From Leeuwenhoekiella sp. MAR_2009_132 (GTDB taxonomy: Bacteria > Bacteroidota > Bacteroidia > Flavobacteriales > Flavobacteriaceae): a stretch of DNA of 64,000 bases. The notes under the pieces are model-generated. The model searched no databases. It saw only the letters and a program-made list of their open reading frames with translations, and was not told where the DNA came from. Position numbers and translations under genes: made by a program. The stretch lies in NCBI RefSeq assembly GCF_000687915.1, contig NZ_JHZY01000004.1, positions 7,501 to 71,500 of the forward strand, read 5' to 3'. Positions 1 to 11,754 of the stretch are shown here, one piece after another; the first letter of the stretch is position 1; each line of letters begins with the position of its first letter.

Positions 1-1112
<1,112 letters not shown>

Positions 1113-1353
1113 ACTTCTTGCTCTTATAAGGACTTAGGTATTGCTACCAAGCCTTGTATTCTTTTGTATTCTAATGAGTTCTATCTATAATATATAATTA
1201 ACTATTACTAGCTAACTAAAAATTTGTTTCTCTCGTATTCTTATTATTTCCCAATATGTCAATGAACGATCGCGAGTCGCGATAGACAATCAAATCATCT
1301 ATGCTACTCACCGCAAGCTCTGAAGATACTATTTCATACCTCCAGGCATTGCC

Positions 1354-1430
1354 TGGTGGAGAATATCGGAGTCGAACCGATGACCTCCTGCGTGCAAGGC
1401 AGGCGCTCTAGCCAGCTGAGCTAATCCCCC
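1354..1430 (-). tRNA. tRNA-Ala (TGC)
   Basis: The reverse strand folds as a complete cloverleaf starting GGGGGATTAGCTCAGC. The anticodon loop is CTTGCAC, giving anticodon TGC (complement at 1394-1396). The T-arm carries GTTCGACTC and the 3' CCA is encoded (1354-1356). It lies in the 16S-23S spacer, so it is co-transcribed with the rRNAs. Confidence 0.97.
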
Positions 1431-1572
1431 ATTATTTAAAAGATAGTTAACAGTTATTAGTTAACAGTACTTATAACGGCTACTCAACCTCTAAAAATTT
1501 CCTTCAATATATTTCTTATGAACTAACGTCTCAAGCTTATAACCTAAAACATATATGTGCCTTAGCACATAG

Positions 1573-1646
1573 TAGTCTCAGGCAGACTCGAACTGCCGAC
1601 CTCTACATTATCAGTGTAGCGCTCTAACCAGCTGAGCTATGAGACT
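1573..1646 (-). tRNA. tRNA-Ile (GAT)
   Basis: The reverse strand gives a full cloverleaf with acceptor AGTCTCA pairing TGAGACT. The anticodon loop is CTGATAA, giving anticodon GAT, and the T-arm carries GTTCGAGTC. CCA is not encoded: the bases after the discriminator A are CTA. It is the first of the two spacer tRNAs, about 150 bp downstream of the 16S 3' end. Confidence 0.97.
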
Positions 1647-1796
1647 GTCCTTTATTGATCAATCGAATGACTCACTACTTAAAGTGAGCCATCAATCGAA
1701 AAATATCTTGAATCAACAACATTAAAAACTAAAATAAGTATTCGAACTTTTCTTTCCTTATAGTCGTGGCTTTGTCTGCTATGCAGCAAAGCTCTA

Positions 1797-3320
<1,524 letters not shown>

Positions 3321-3565
3321 TTTTTATAATATTCCACGATATAAGGAAATCTAATTACTCTTTACAGAGTGCTCAAAATGGTTATTCTAGTCTTTAATTC
3401 AAATATTATTTATCTCTAAATAATACGCGTTGTCAATTCAATATGTCAAGGAACTTTCTCTATCTCTCAAGAGAATTTCTTTGTTAGATGCTAAGGAATC
3501 GAACCTTATTTTTATTACCAAATCATCTCGTTTTCAATGTGCGTAGCTCTCTGCGAAAGCGGCTG

Positions 3566-3594
3566 CAAATATACAATCTTTTTTATTTACCAAA
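3566..3594 (-). promoter_or_regulatory. rRNA operon promoter, gene-proximal
   Basis: On the minus strand TTTG is followed by 17 bases and then TATATTTG (complement at 3566-3573). This is an exact match to the Bacteroidota primary sigma consensus (TTTG, N17-19, TAnnTTTG). It lies about 240 bp upstream of mature 16S and points into it. It is the nearest of three similar sites spaced about 105-120 bp apart. Confidence 0.7.
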
Positions 3595-3681
3595 CAAATA
3601 AAAAATTAAGTTTTTTTTAAGCCTCATTCTAAAAGATTCTTAAGAACTAATCCTACATTTCGTTGCCAAAATTCAGGAGGG

Positions 3682-3708
3682 CAAAGATACTACCCTTTTT
3701 TAATTCAA
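3682..3708 (-). promoter_or_regulatory. rRNA operon promoter, middle
   Basis: On the minus strand TTG is followed by 16 bases and TATCTTTG (complement at 3682-3689), one base short of the usual spacer. It points toward 16S and lies about 115 bp upstream of the proximal promoter. Confidence 0.5.
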
Positions 3709-3786
3709 CACGAATTAATCGTATCTTTTTTTTAATCACACTTTCTAAGAACGTAAAACCGATTTTTATACCCGATTTTGAAGGCG

Positions 3787-3816
3787 CAAATATAGAACGA
3801 TTATCTAACCAAACAA
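3787..3816 (-). promoter_or_regulatory. rRNA operon promoter, distal
   Basis: On the minus strand TTG, 19 bases, then TATATTTG (complement at 3787-3794). This is the farthest of the three tandem Bacteroidota-type promoters before 16S. The same TATATTTGC core as in the proximal copy supports a real role. Confidence 0.6.
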
Positions 3817-4423
3817 GGCTTTTTTAAAAGTATTTACAAACTAATTTTACAACATCTTAAAACCAATAACTTACAACCTAAATTAATTTAAAAATTATAT
3901 CAAACCTAGCGTTTTTAGATATCCAAATAGAGATTCAGCATAAATTAATAAGTAGAATTATTCTAAGTGAAACTCTTTATTACTAAGAATGACTTCGATT
4001 AAAGCAATAAGTTATAATTAAAAGATTGAGTTAACTAGTAATTTTAATGTGTTTAGTTACTACACCACTATCCTATATACTAATAGGATAAGGTAAGCTA
4101 TCAAAATACATCAATAGGATTGTAATGATCCACTTTAAATTGTTTGCGATTTAATTCTCAAATTTTCAAAAGACAACTTAAAAAGAACTCAATGGACATT
4201 TATAATAATTCTATGCGCTACTTAGCATAATGAAGAATAATTATTCATTTTAAGTGCAAATCAATTTTCTTACTTAATAAGGTTGCTGACGGTTCTATAA
4301 GAATTCTTCTTTCAAAAGAATATAACGCTATTATAAGTCATTATAATCAATAGAATAATATTTTACAGGTTTATATAAGAAAAATCAATCGCTCGCTTTA
4401 TTTTTGAGGTGTAAAATAGCATT
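3817..4423. other. AT-rich intergenic region between rRNA operon and oxyR
   Basis: About 600 bp of very AT-rich sequence with no open frame of note and no tRNA. It separates the divergent rRNA operon and oxyR. It probably holds upstream elements of the rRNA promoters and the oxyR promoter, but no site there could be assigned firmly. Confidence 0.5.
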
Positions 4424-5368
4424 ATGACGATCACACAATTAAAATATGTTCTGGCTGTTGCCGAAAATCAAAATTTCACTAAAGCAGCAGAAAAGACTTT
4501 TGTAACGCAGCCTACCCTGAGTATGCAAATACAAAAACTAGAAGATGAGCTTGACATTATCATCTTTGATCGCGGAAAAAAACCAATCGAATTAACCGAT
4601 ATAGGCCGAAAAATTGTAATTCAAGCACGTAATATTGTTAATGAAGCAAATAGGATTACAGATATTGTCGACCAACAAAAGGGATTTATAGGTGGAGAAT
4701 TTAGATTAGGCGTTATACCTACTGTAATGCCCACTTTATTACCTATGTTTCTTCGCAATTTTATCAATAAGTATCCTAAGGTAAAATTGAAAATTGAAGA
4801 ACTCCCTACTGAAACAATTATCGAACGACTTGAAGATGGCCATCTAGATGCAGCTATTGCAGCTACACCGCTAAATCTTGATTCTATTAAAGAACGTCCT
4901 TTATATTATGAACCTTTTGTAGCTTACATTCCTGCTAACCATAAATTACATTCCGTTGAAAAAATAACTACAGAAGATTTAGATCTTAATGATATGCTGT
5001 TATTAGAAGATGGACATTGCTTTAGAGATGGTGTAATTAATTTATGTAAAGCAAACCGAAATTATGAAGAAGATACCTTCTCTCTAGAGAGTGGTAGCTT
5101 TGAGACTTTAGTGCGACTAGCTAATGAGGGATTAGGCATGACACTTCTGCCCTACCTCCATACGCTTGAAATTAAAAGTGAAGAGAAAAAATATTTACAT
5201 TTTTTCAAAGACCCGGCACCCGCAAGAGAAGTTAGCTTACTCTATCACAAAAGTGAATTAAAAATGCAAATTATAGAATCATTGAGAAACACTATTGCAG
5301 GTGTGGTGAAGGGAGCTATTACTTTTCAAAATGTGCAAATTATAAGTCCTATTCCTCAGAAAAAATAA
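4424..5368 (+). CDS. oxyR: Hydrogen peroxide-sensing LysR-type regulator OxyR
   Basis: A 314-residue LysR-type regulator. An N-terminal winged helix-turn-helix (residues 1-60, with the TQPTLSMQIQKLE recognition region) is followed by a periplasmic-binding-like sensor domain (about 90-300). The sensor carries the OxyR signature GHCFRDGVINLC, with cysteines at 199 and 208. These are the positions of the peroxide-reactive disulfide pair of E. coli OxyR. On oxidation this family activates catalase, peroxiredoxin and Dps genes. It is a single gene ended by a strong terminator at 5391. No catalase lies next to it, so targets are elsewhere. The two cysteines make OxyR far more likely than another LysR member. 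Confidence 0.93.
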   Translation: MTITQLKYVLAVAENQNFTKAAEKTFVTQPTLSMQIQKLEDELDIIIFDRGKKPIELTDIGRKIVIQARNIVNEANRITDIVDQQKGFIGGEFRLGVIPTVMPTLLPMFLRNFINKYPKVKLKIEELPTETIIERLEDGHLDAAIAATPLNLDSIKERPLYYEPFVAYIPANHKLHSVEKITTEDLDLNDMLLLEDGHCFRDGVINLCKANRNYEEDTFSLESGSFETLVRLANEGLGMTLLPYLHTLEIKSEEKKYLHFFKDPAPAREVSLLYHKSELKMQIIESLRNTIAGVVKGAITFQNVQIISPIPQKK

Positions 5369-5390
5369 TTAAATAAATACATAAAAAAAA

Positions 5391-5413
5391 GGGCTTCTAA
5401 GAAGCCCTTTTTT
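5391..5413. terminator. Intrinsic terminator after oxyR, bidirectional
   Basis: A 7-bp stem GGGCTTC/GAAGCCC with a TAA loop is followed by six T and preceded by eight A. It can end both oxyR (plus) and the small minus-strand gene that converges on it. Confidence 0.9.
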
Positions 5414-5424
5414 AATATTTCACT

Positions 5425-5622
5425 TTAAACACTAAGATAAATCACACATTGATTAAGTTCTGGATTAGTTTTAGTTATTTCTTGAATCCAGACACGAAGT
5501 TCTTCTATTTCATACGGGAGTAGTCGTTTTGCAGCCTTCTGTAATTCTTTGCAGAAAAGTACACTATCAAAACTTACTTTTTTTAAGATCGTCTTAGTAT
5601 ACTCAAACATTGCTCTTGCCAT
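5425..5622 (-). CDS. Small conserved hypothetical protein
   Basis: A 65-residue soluble protein with no signal peptide or membrane segment. It is mostly helical and mixed-charge, with the segment KRLLPYEIEELRVWIQ. Short proteins of this look are common near regulators in Flavobacteriaceae, but no function is recognised. It converges on oxyR and shares its terminator. Confidence 0.65.
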   Translation of the reverse strand: MARAMFEYTKTILKKVSFDSVLFCKELQKAAKRLLPYEIEELRVWIQEITKTNPELNQCVIYLSV

Positions 5623-5758
5623 ATTCGAATTATTTTTAAGTTAGAAAATTTTTTAAGTAGTTTTAAACCACGAGCCCTTTTATTAAGATGATTCTAAATT
5701 TACTTTATTAATTCTAAAAATAGTGTTAAAACGTAATGAATACATTTAAACAATTCAA

Positions 5759-6559
5759 TTAAAACCTATTATCTCCATCAAGTAAATCTCCGAGACCTCC
5801 TAACAGGCTACCTTCTCCCTTATCTTTACCACCCATTTGTGGTGCAGAAGCCAAAACTCGTTTTGCTAAACGACTAAAAGGGAGTGATTGAATATATACA
5901 GTACCAGGGCCAGTAAGAGTTGCAAAGAAAACCCCTTCCCCACCAAACAATGTGTTTTTAATACCGCCTACAAACTCAATATCATAATTAACAGTATGAT
6001 CAAAACCTATAATACAACCGGTATCTACTTTAAGTTTTTCGCCCGGATGCAATTCTTTTTTAAAGGTGGTACCTCCCGCATGCACAAATGCCATTCCATC
6101 ACCATCGAGACGCTGCATAATAAAACCTTCACCTCCAAAAAGTCCTCTGCCTAATTTCTTAGAAAACTCAACACCTATAGAAACTCCTTTTGCTGCGCAT
6201 AAAAAAGCATCTTTCTGACAGATAAATCTTCCGCCGTTTTTAGTTAAATCAATGGGAATAATCTTACCTGGATATGGCGAGGCAAAGCACACTTTTTTCT
6301 TTCCGACTAATTCATTATAGAATACAGTCATAAACATACTCTCACCGGTAAGTAATCGCTTACCTGCGCCAAATATTTTATTTAATAAACCGGTATCATT
6401 TTTAGATCCATCTCCAAAAATGGTTTCCATTTTAATACCGTCTTCCATCATCATAAAAGTACCGGCTTCAGCAATAACGCCCTCTTGCGGATCTAATTCG
6501 ATCTCGACATATTGCATTTCTTCTCCAAAAATTTGGTAATCTATTTCGTGTGCAGTCAT
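5759..6559 (-). CDS. TIGR00266 / AIM24-like beta-barrel-fold protein
   Basis: A 266-residue protein of the TIGR00266 (AIM24-like) family. Family marks include YVEIELDPQEGVIAEAGTFM near the N-terminus and repeated glycine-rich beta strands such as GGEGFIMQRLDGDG and FGGEGVFFATLTGPGTVYIQ. The C-terminus is a Gly/Asp-rich tail. No signal peptide or membrane helix is visible. Members form a trimeric beta-rich fold related to tryptophan RNA-binding attenuator proteins, and their bacterial role is unknown. It is monocistronic. Confidence 0.85.
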   Translation of the reverse strand: MTAHEIDYQIFGEEMQYVEIELDPQEGVIAEAGTFMMMEDGIKMETIFGDGSKNDTGLLNKIFGAGKRLLTGESMFMTVFYNELVGKKKVCFASPYPGKIIPIDLTKNGGRFICQKDAFLCAAKGVSIGVEFSKKLGRGLFGGEGFIMQRLDGDGMAFVHAGGTTFKKELHPGEKLKVDTGCIIGFDHTVNYDIEFVGGIKNTLFGGEGVFFATLTGPGTVYIQSLPFSRLAKRVLASAPQMGGKDKGEGSLLGGLGDLLDGDNRF

Positions 6560-6697
6560 CGTAAAATTTCGTTTTTGATTTGATTGATTTTATTAATAAG
6601 TACGATACTCAAACGAAAAGTTACAGAAATATTTCAGTCTATTTAGATTTTTTTAATCAAGGACTCTCCTAATTTCTGAAAATGAAGAGTTTCAATA

Positions 6698-7159
6698 TTA
6701 ACCTTTACTTTTAACTTTAACTGTCCATTGAAAATCGAATGTACTAACGGCTATTCCTTCCTTATTTGTACCTACACTTTGCATCCAAAATGTTTGTCCC
6801 TCACCGGTCGCAATTGTTTTTTGAATTGCTTCTTCAATTTTATGACCGTCATTACACGCAAAAGTGATTTTACCAGTAGCCTTTTTTGTAAATGAAGCTT
6901 TGTTATTAGCCACCAGCATAGAAATTTTATACCCGCTTTCCTTTATTTGATCTATAACCATAGCTCCTGTACTTAACTCTGCAGCCATACCCTGCACTGC
7001 CCAAAACATAGAATTAAATGGATTCTGATTAATCCATCTATGGGTTACTGTAGTAATTGCTGTCTTTGATGATATTGATTTTATACGCACACCACACAAC
7101 CAAGCAGACGGCAGTTTAAATAGTATAAAGGTGTTGAATTTACGCGGTGTTACAGACAT
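6698..7159 (-). CDS. DUF4442 hotdog-fold thioesterase-like protein
   Basis: A 153-residue protein. The segment NQNPFNSMFWAVQGMAAELS matches the DUF4442 branch of the hotdog superfamily, as does the C-terminal half with its GEGQTFWMQSVGTNKEG loop. Relatives are acyl-CoA thioesterase-like, but this branch has no proven substrate. It has an unusually hydrophobic N-terminus for the fold but no clear export signal. Nothing in the neighbourhood points to a pathway. Confidence 0.75.
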   Translation of the reverse strand: MSVTPRKFNTFILFKLPSAWLCGVRIKSISSKTAITTVTHRWINQNPFNSMFWAVQGMAAELSTGAMVIDQIKESGYKISMLVANNKASFTKKATGKITFACNDGHKIEEAIQKTIATGEGQTFWMQSVGTNKEGIAVSTFDFQWTVKVKSKG

Positions 7160-7304
7160 AACTAAAGAATTAATTTTTTCAAAAATAGACTTAACATTCC
7201 ACTTTCCTAAATTTCTTTTTTGTTAATATAATGTTAAATTTAAGTACTATGTAATACAAAATACCTGCCTTTATATATATATTTGCATAAGAAAATAATA
7301 AGCA

Positions 7305-7817
7305 ATGGAAACTAGTATTACAAATTATCAAAAAAACGTAGCTACATTTATTCACCTATCTGTATTTGCGCAATTTATATTTCCGTTAGGAAATTTTATA
7401 GCACCCTTATTAATATGGGCAGCTTTAAAGAAAGAATCTGTATATGTTGATAATCATGGGAGGCGCGCCCTAAACTTTCAAATGAGTACAACTCTTTATG
7501 CTATTGCTATTATACTTATTGCGATACCATTTATAATATGGCAGGCAATCAATGCCTCAGATCAATTTGACACTATTTATCTACAATCATTTGAGAGTTT
7601 TACAATTCCAGGTGACGCTCTAGGTTTAATTGTTACAGGGCTAATTTTTGGGATATTATTACTGGCACTTTGTATGTTGTCGCTCTTTTCAGTCATATCT
7701 GCCGCAGTAAGTGCCAGTAATGGAGAACCATATAAATATCCTTTGAGTATAAACTTTTTAAAACCGCTTAGTGCTTCTAACCAGAAAGCACCTTTAGACT
7801 CATCACCTAAAGCTTAA
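7305..7817 (+). CDS. DUF4870 small membrane protein
   Basis: A 170-residue integral membrane protein with three predicted helices (about 15-40, 60-80 and 105-135). It holds the DUF4870 motif DNHGRRALNFQMS. The family is a Tic20-like membrane fold of unknown function. The leader holds TATATTTG at 7278-7285, a good -7 element, though no clean -33 box is present. It is followed within 70 bp by padR in the same direction and may belong to the same envelope-related transcript. Confidence 0.8.
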   Translation: METSITNYQKNVATFIHLSVFAQFIFPLGNFIAPLLIWAALKKESVYVDNHGRRALNFQMSTTLYAIAIILIAIPFIIWQAINASDQFDTIYLQSFESFTIPGDALGLIVTGLIFGILLLALCMLSLFSVISAAVSASNGEPYKYPLSINFLKPLSASNQKAPLDSSPKA

Positions 7818-7886
7818 GCAAAATCATTGCACCCTTGCGGTGAGTCAAAAAACGAACAGTTATTAATCGCTTAACACTAAGAATCT

Positions 7887-8231
7887 ATGAAGATTGAAAA
7901 CACAAAAGCGCAAATGCGTAAAGGTGTTTTGGAGTATTGCATCTTATCAATATTAAAGGATGAAGATGCCTATGTTGCCGAAATATTAGACACGCTAAAA
8001 GACGCTAAGTTACTGGTGGTTGAAGGTACAATTTACCCACTACTTACCAGACTTAAAAATGCCGGTTTATTAAACTATCGCTGGGAAGAATCTACTAGCG
8101 GGCCGCCTCGTAAGTATTACGGGCTCACAGATACCGGAAAGCTCTTCTTAAATGAACTATCATCAACCTGGGACGACCTTCAAAAAGCCGTTCAACTGGT
8201 AACCAATCATAAAGCTAAAAACAATGAATAA
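7887..8231 (+). CDS. PadR-family transcriptional regulator
   Basis: A 114-residue winged-helix protein of the PadR family. The segment VVEGTIYPLLTRLKNAGLLNYRW is the recognition helix and wing, and SGPPRKYYGLTDTGK is the hallmark wing-turn. It lacks the long C-terminal dimerisation domain of subfamily 1, so it is a subfamily 2 type. Its end overlaps the next gene by 8 bases, so the two are translationally coupled. Small PadR proteins paired with PspC membrane proteins are a recurring Bacteroidota arrangement, probably autoregulated. Confidence 0.9.
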   Translation: MKIENTKAQMRKGVLEYCILSILKDEDAYVAEILDTLKDAKLLVVEGTIYPLLTRLKNAGLLNYRWEESTSGPPRKYYGLTDTGKLFLNELSSTWDDLQKAVQLVTNHKAKNNE

Positions 8232-9963
8232 AACAGTTAATATTAATCTAGCAGGCCTATTTTTTCACATAGATGAGAATGCTTATGCAAAATTACAACG
8301 CTATCTCGACGCGATAAAAAGGTCATTTACAGACGCTCAAGGTCGTGATGAAATTATTCAGGATATTGAAGCTCGAATTGGTGAACTTTTTAATGAACGC
8401 GTAAAAAATGAACGTCAGGTAATAGGTCTTACCGAAGTTGACGAAGTCATTAAAATAATGGGGCAACCCGAAGATTACCGTCTTGACGAAGATCTTTTTG
8501 AAGATGAGGGTGCTCCTGTCTACACTGCAAATAGTTCTAAAAAATTATACCGAGATACAGATACTTCCTATCTAGGTGGGGTTTGTGCTGGTCTGGGTCA
8601 TTACTTTCAGATTGATGCAGTATGGATACGTCTAGCACTCGTTTTATTAACAATATTCTCCTGGGGTGGTTTTATTCTAATTTATATAGCTTTCTGGATA
8701 TTTGTTCCGGTAGCACTTACGACTTCAGAAAAACTTGAAATGCGGGGAAAGGCCGTAAACATAGACAATATACAGCGTAAAGTAAAAGAGGGTTTTGACA
8801 CTGTTGCAGATTCTGTAAAAAATGTTGACTATGTTAAGTATGGTAATCAAGCCCGGAAAGGAGCAGATTCTTTAGCAACTAGTCTGGGTGCGTTAGTTAT
8901 GTTTATCCTCAAAGTTTTTGTAAAATTCATAGGTATTTTACTCATAATAATTGGCGGTTCTACACTAATCGCTTTATTTGTAGCCTTAGTATCTGCCGGG
9001 ACATTAGATGTATTTGGACAACAAGGAAGAATTCTAGGTTATGCCGAGATGGTTAATACATCAGGAGCTCCTATCTGGTTAATTACACTACTTACCTTTT
9101 TGGCGATAGGTATACCCTTCTTTATGTTATTTTATCTGGGATTACGCATCTTGGTTAATACACTAAAGAGGTTAAGCCTTACGGCAAAACTATCACTACT
9201 GGGCTTGTGGTTAATCTCATTAATTGCCATTGCGGTATTAGGAGTACGACAAGGTATGGCTACTGCTGTTGATGGAGAAGTTTTAATTACTGAAGTTATC
9301 GCAGCTAATCCTACAGACACTTTAAAAGTAAAAATGGTGACACAAAACCAGTATGGGGCAGACAAATACCACAATACTAGCTGGAAGATACGTACAGATG
9401 AAAACGGAAAGAAAGTTATCTATAATCGAGATGTAAATCTAAGTATTCAAAAAAGCGATTCGCCCGAAGCTAAACTTATCATCAAAAAGAATGCTCAGGG
9501 AAGCTCTTATGAAGAAGCCGAAGCACGCGCCGGCACTATTTATTATAACTTTAAATACGAAAATGGCACACTCCTGCTAGATAACTTTTTTGTAACCGAA
9601 TTAGCAAGTAAATTTAGAGATCAGGAAATAAACTTAATCATCGCAATTCCAGAAGGAATGACCTTACTAACCGATGAAAATATATCTTCTTATCACAGAA
9701 GTAGATATTCAGATTTACTCGATCACGATCATATAGGTTATCATACAATTATGCGATCTAATACTCTTATGTGCACAGATTGCCCTTTAGAAGAATTTAC
9801 AGAAACAAATGACTGGGAATATTCTGAATCAACAACAGATAGTACTTCTACAGATGGCATCTATGAATATAAAGCTAAAGTAACCCCTAAAAAAGATGGC
9901 GTTATGGTTAAACAAACAGGTATTAAAGACAGTGTTTATACTAGACAAGATTCTATAAATTAA
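8224..9963 (+). CDS. PspC-domain membrane protein with N-terminal DUF1700-like region
   Basis: A 579-residue membrane protein. Residues 1-95 form a helical region (AYAKLQRYLDAIKRSF, then IEARIGELFNE). Residues about 100-165 are a PspC domain with its LGGVCAGLGHYFQIDAVWIRL core. Several membrane helices follow (about 225-350), then a large extracytoplasmic beta-rich region to the end. PspC domains belong to phage-shock/envelope-stress systems. Overlap with the padR-like gene and the adjacent head-GIN lipoprotein suggest one envelope-stress unit. The exact role is not known. Confidence 0.87.
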   Translation: MNKTVNINLAGLFFHIDENAYAKLQRYLDAIKRSFTDAQGRDEIIQDIEARIGELFNERVKNERQVIGLTEVDEVIKIMGQPEDYRLDEDLFEDEGAPVYTANSSKKLYRDTDTSYLGGVCAGLGHYFQIDAVWIRLALVLLTIFSWGGFILIYIAFWIFVPVALTTSEKLEMRGKAVNIDNIQRKVKEGFDTVADSVKNVDYVKYGNQARKGADSLATSLGALVMFILKVFVKFIGILLIIIGGSTLIALFVALVSAGTLDVFGQQGRILGYAEMVNTSGAPIWLITLLTFLAIGIPFFMLFYLGLRILVNTLKRLSLTAKLSLLGLWLISLIAIAVLGVRQGMATAVDGEVLITEVIAANPTDTLKVKMVTQNQYGADKYHNTSWKIRTDENGKKVIYNRDVNLSIQKSDSPEAKLIIKKNAQGSSYEEAEARAGTIYYNFKYENGTLLLDNFFVTELASKFRDQEINLIIAIPEGMTLLTDENISSYHRSRYSDLLDHDHIGYHTIMRSNTLMCTDCPLEEFTETNDWEYSESTTDSTSTDGIYEYKAKVTPKKDGVMVKQTGIKDSVYTRQDSIN

Positions 9964-9993
9964 AAAATTACGCATCAATCAAAATCAAATATT

Positions 9994-10728
9994 ATGACCA
10001 CACTAATCAAATTAATTATAGGTTCACTTATCGCCTTAGTAATGACCTCGTGTAATTTCAATTTTGAAATGGGGCAAGTTAACGGTACTGGTAATGTTGT
10101 AACAAAAGACCTAAACCTAAGCCAGGAATTTTCTAAAATTCACAGTAGTAACGGCTGGGACGTAGTTTTAGAAAAAGGTACTACACCGTCTGTTGTAGCA
10201 GAGATGGACGAAAATCTGTTAGAATACTTAGACGTACATTTTGAAGGTAACACACTACGCATAGAAACTACAGACAATTCAAACATAGGAAACGCGACAT
10301 CACGTAAGATTCACGTGACTTACACGCAACCCATTGAAGAGATTAAAGCAAGTAGCGCATCAAATATTACAGCTACCGAAGCTTTAACAGGAGATCGTAT
10401 TAGTTTTGATCTGTCAAGTGCAGCAACGGTAAAGCTACCTATAGAAATTCGTGAGATTGTAGCAGAAGCAAGTAGCGCCGCTACTTTAGATCTTGAGGGT
10501 GAAGCACAAACAGTTCGTTTTGATGCAAGTTCTGCCGCTACGATTAATGCAAAGGATCTAAAATCTGAATTTTGTGATGCTGAAGCTTCAAGCGCGGGAA
10601 GTATTCGAGTTTATGCTTCTAAAGAAATTGCCTCTAAAGCTTCAAGCGCCGGGGATATTGATTACTGGGGATCTCCTAAAAAAGTAGCGGTAATTGAAAG
10701 TTCTGGCGGAAACATTAGCAAACAATAA
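9994..10728 (+). CDS. Head-GIN domain (DUF2807) lipoprotein
   Basis: A 244-residue exported lipoprotein with signal peptide and lipobox ending in MTSC (Cys20). The rest is a repetitive beta-helix of the head-GIN/DUF2807 family, with recurring EASSAATL-type turns at about 15-20 residue intervals. The family is typical of Bacteroidota and is usually found near PspC proteins, as here, 30 bp downstream. Function is unproven; a structural or sensing role at the envelope is an inference. A terminator follows at 10753. Confidence 0.87.
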   Translation: MTTLIKLIIGSLIALVMTSCNFNFEMGQVNGTGNVVTKDLNLSQEFSKIHSSNGWDVVLEKGTTPSVVAEMDENLLEYLDVHFEGNTLRIETTDNSNIGNATSRKIHVTYTQPIEEIKASSASNITATEALTGDRISFDLSSAATVKLPIEIREIVAEASSAATLDLEGEAQTVRFDASSAATINAKDLKSEFCDAEASSAGSIRVYASKEIASKASSAGDIDYWGSPKKVAVIESSGGNISKQ

Positions 10729-10752
10729 AATCATCATTCATCAATCAATCAT

Positions 10753-10777
10753 AAAAGCCACAGAATATGTGGCTTTT
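10753..10777 (+). terminator. Hairpin terminator after head-GIN gene
   Basis: A perfect 10-bp stem AAAAGCCACA/TGTGGCTTTT with loop GAATA, followed by TTATTATATT. It closes the PadR-PspC-head-GIN transcript. The first ATG of the following gene falls inside it. Confidence 0.75.
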
Positions 10778-11720
10778 ATTATATTTGGTCTTTTCTAAAA
10801 ACAAAAGATTGACCTTCTTAAAACTTATTAGATATAAAAATCTGCTGTTGATTATATTAACACAGGTTCTGGTTCATTACGGGTTTTTAAAGGCACTACA
10901 TTTACCTGTGCTTCTAACCCATTTCAACTTTGCATTATTAGTAATTGCAACGGTGTGTATTGCTGCTGCCGGTTATATAATTAATGACTTAAATGACGTT
11001 GAAAGTGATTTAATTAACAAACCCTCAAAAACCTATATCCCCCACTATTTTTCAGAAAACTTTGCATTTAATAGTTATCTCGTTTTTAACATTGGTGGAG
11101 TAGGTTTAGGCTTTTTGTTATGTAACCGTCTGGGACTATCTAATTTTACGACCGTTTTTGTGCTTATTTCAGCATTGCTGTATGTTTATGCAAACTTTTT
11201 AAAAAGAGTAATTCTCATCGGAAACCTAGTAGTTAGTCTCGTGGTAGCTTCAGCTATTTTTATACTTTTAATATTTGATATTTTACCTTTTTTAAACAGT
11301 TTTCAAAAAGAATTACTTACTCCATTTTCAGTCGTACGTGATTATGGGATTTTTGCCTTATTGCTTAATTTTCTAAGAGAACTCGTTAAAGATATTGAAG
11401 ATGCAAATGGCGATTATGCAGTGGGTATAAAATCACTGCCTATTCTTTTAGGTCTGGAGCGCACAGCAAAGATAGCTGGTTACATAAGCGTTGTTTACAT
11501 TTTTACAATATTAGGCTATATCTATTTGTATGTGCAAACCAATGTTTGGTTATCGCTGTATTTAGTAGCCGCGGTGATTGTTCCGTTAGTTTTATTTTGT
11601 ATAAAAGCCCGCTATGCAGAAAAACAAAAGCACTATGCATACCTATCAAAACTATTAAAGTTTATTATGCTAACAGGTATTTTATCTCTGGGGGTTTTGA
11701 CTTTGACACTTAAGTATTAA
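10767..11720 (+). CDS. UbiA-type prenyltransferase (geranylgeranylglycerol-phosphate geranylgeranyltransferase-like)
   Basis: A polytopic membrane prenyltransferase of up to 317 residues. Both Asp-rich motifs of the UbiA superfamily are present: NDLNDVESD (about residues 73-81) and KDIEDANGDY (about 210-219). These bind Mg-prenyl diphosphate. Flavobacterial members are annotated as geranylgeranylglycerol-phosphate geranylgeranyltransferase, but the acceptor is not proven. The ATG at 10767 lies inside the upstream terminator hairpin. The in-frame TTG at 10785 (giving VFSKNKRLTF) matches better where homologues usually begin, so the true start is uncertain. Confidence 0.85.
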   Translation: MWLLLYLVFSKNKRLTFLKLIRYKNLLLIILTQVLVHYGFLKALHLPVLLTHFNFALLVIATVCIAAAGYIINDLNDVESDLINKPSKTYIPHYFSENFAFNSYLVFNIGGVGLGFLLCNRLGLSNFTTVFVLISALLYVYANFLKRVILIGNLVVSLVVASAIFILLIFDILPFLNSFQKELLTPFSVVRDYGIFALLLNFLRELVKDIEDANGDYAVGIKSLPILLGLERTAKIAGYISVVYIFTILGYIYLYVQTNVWLSLYLVAAVIVPLVLFCIKARYAEKQKHYAYLSKLLKFIMLTGILSLGVLTLTLKY

Positions 11721-11754
11721 AGCTTAAAATATTTAGAACAAATCTGTATAACTT

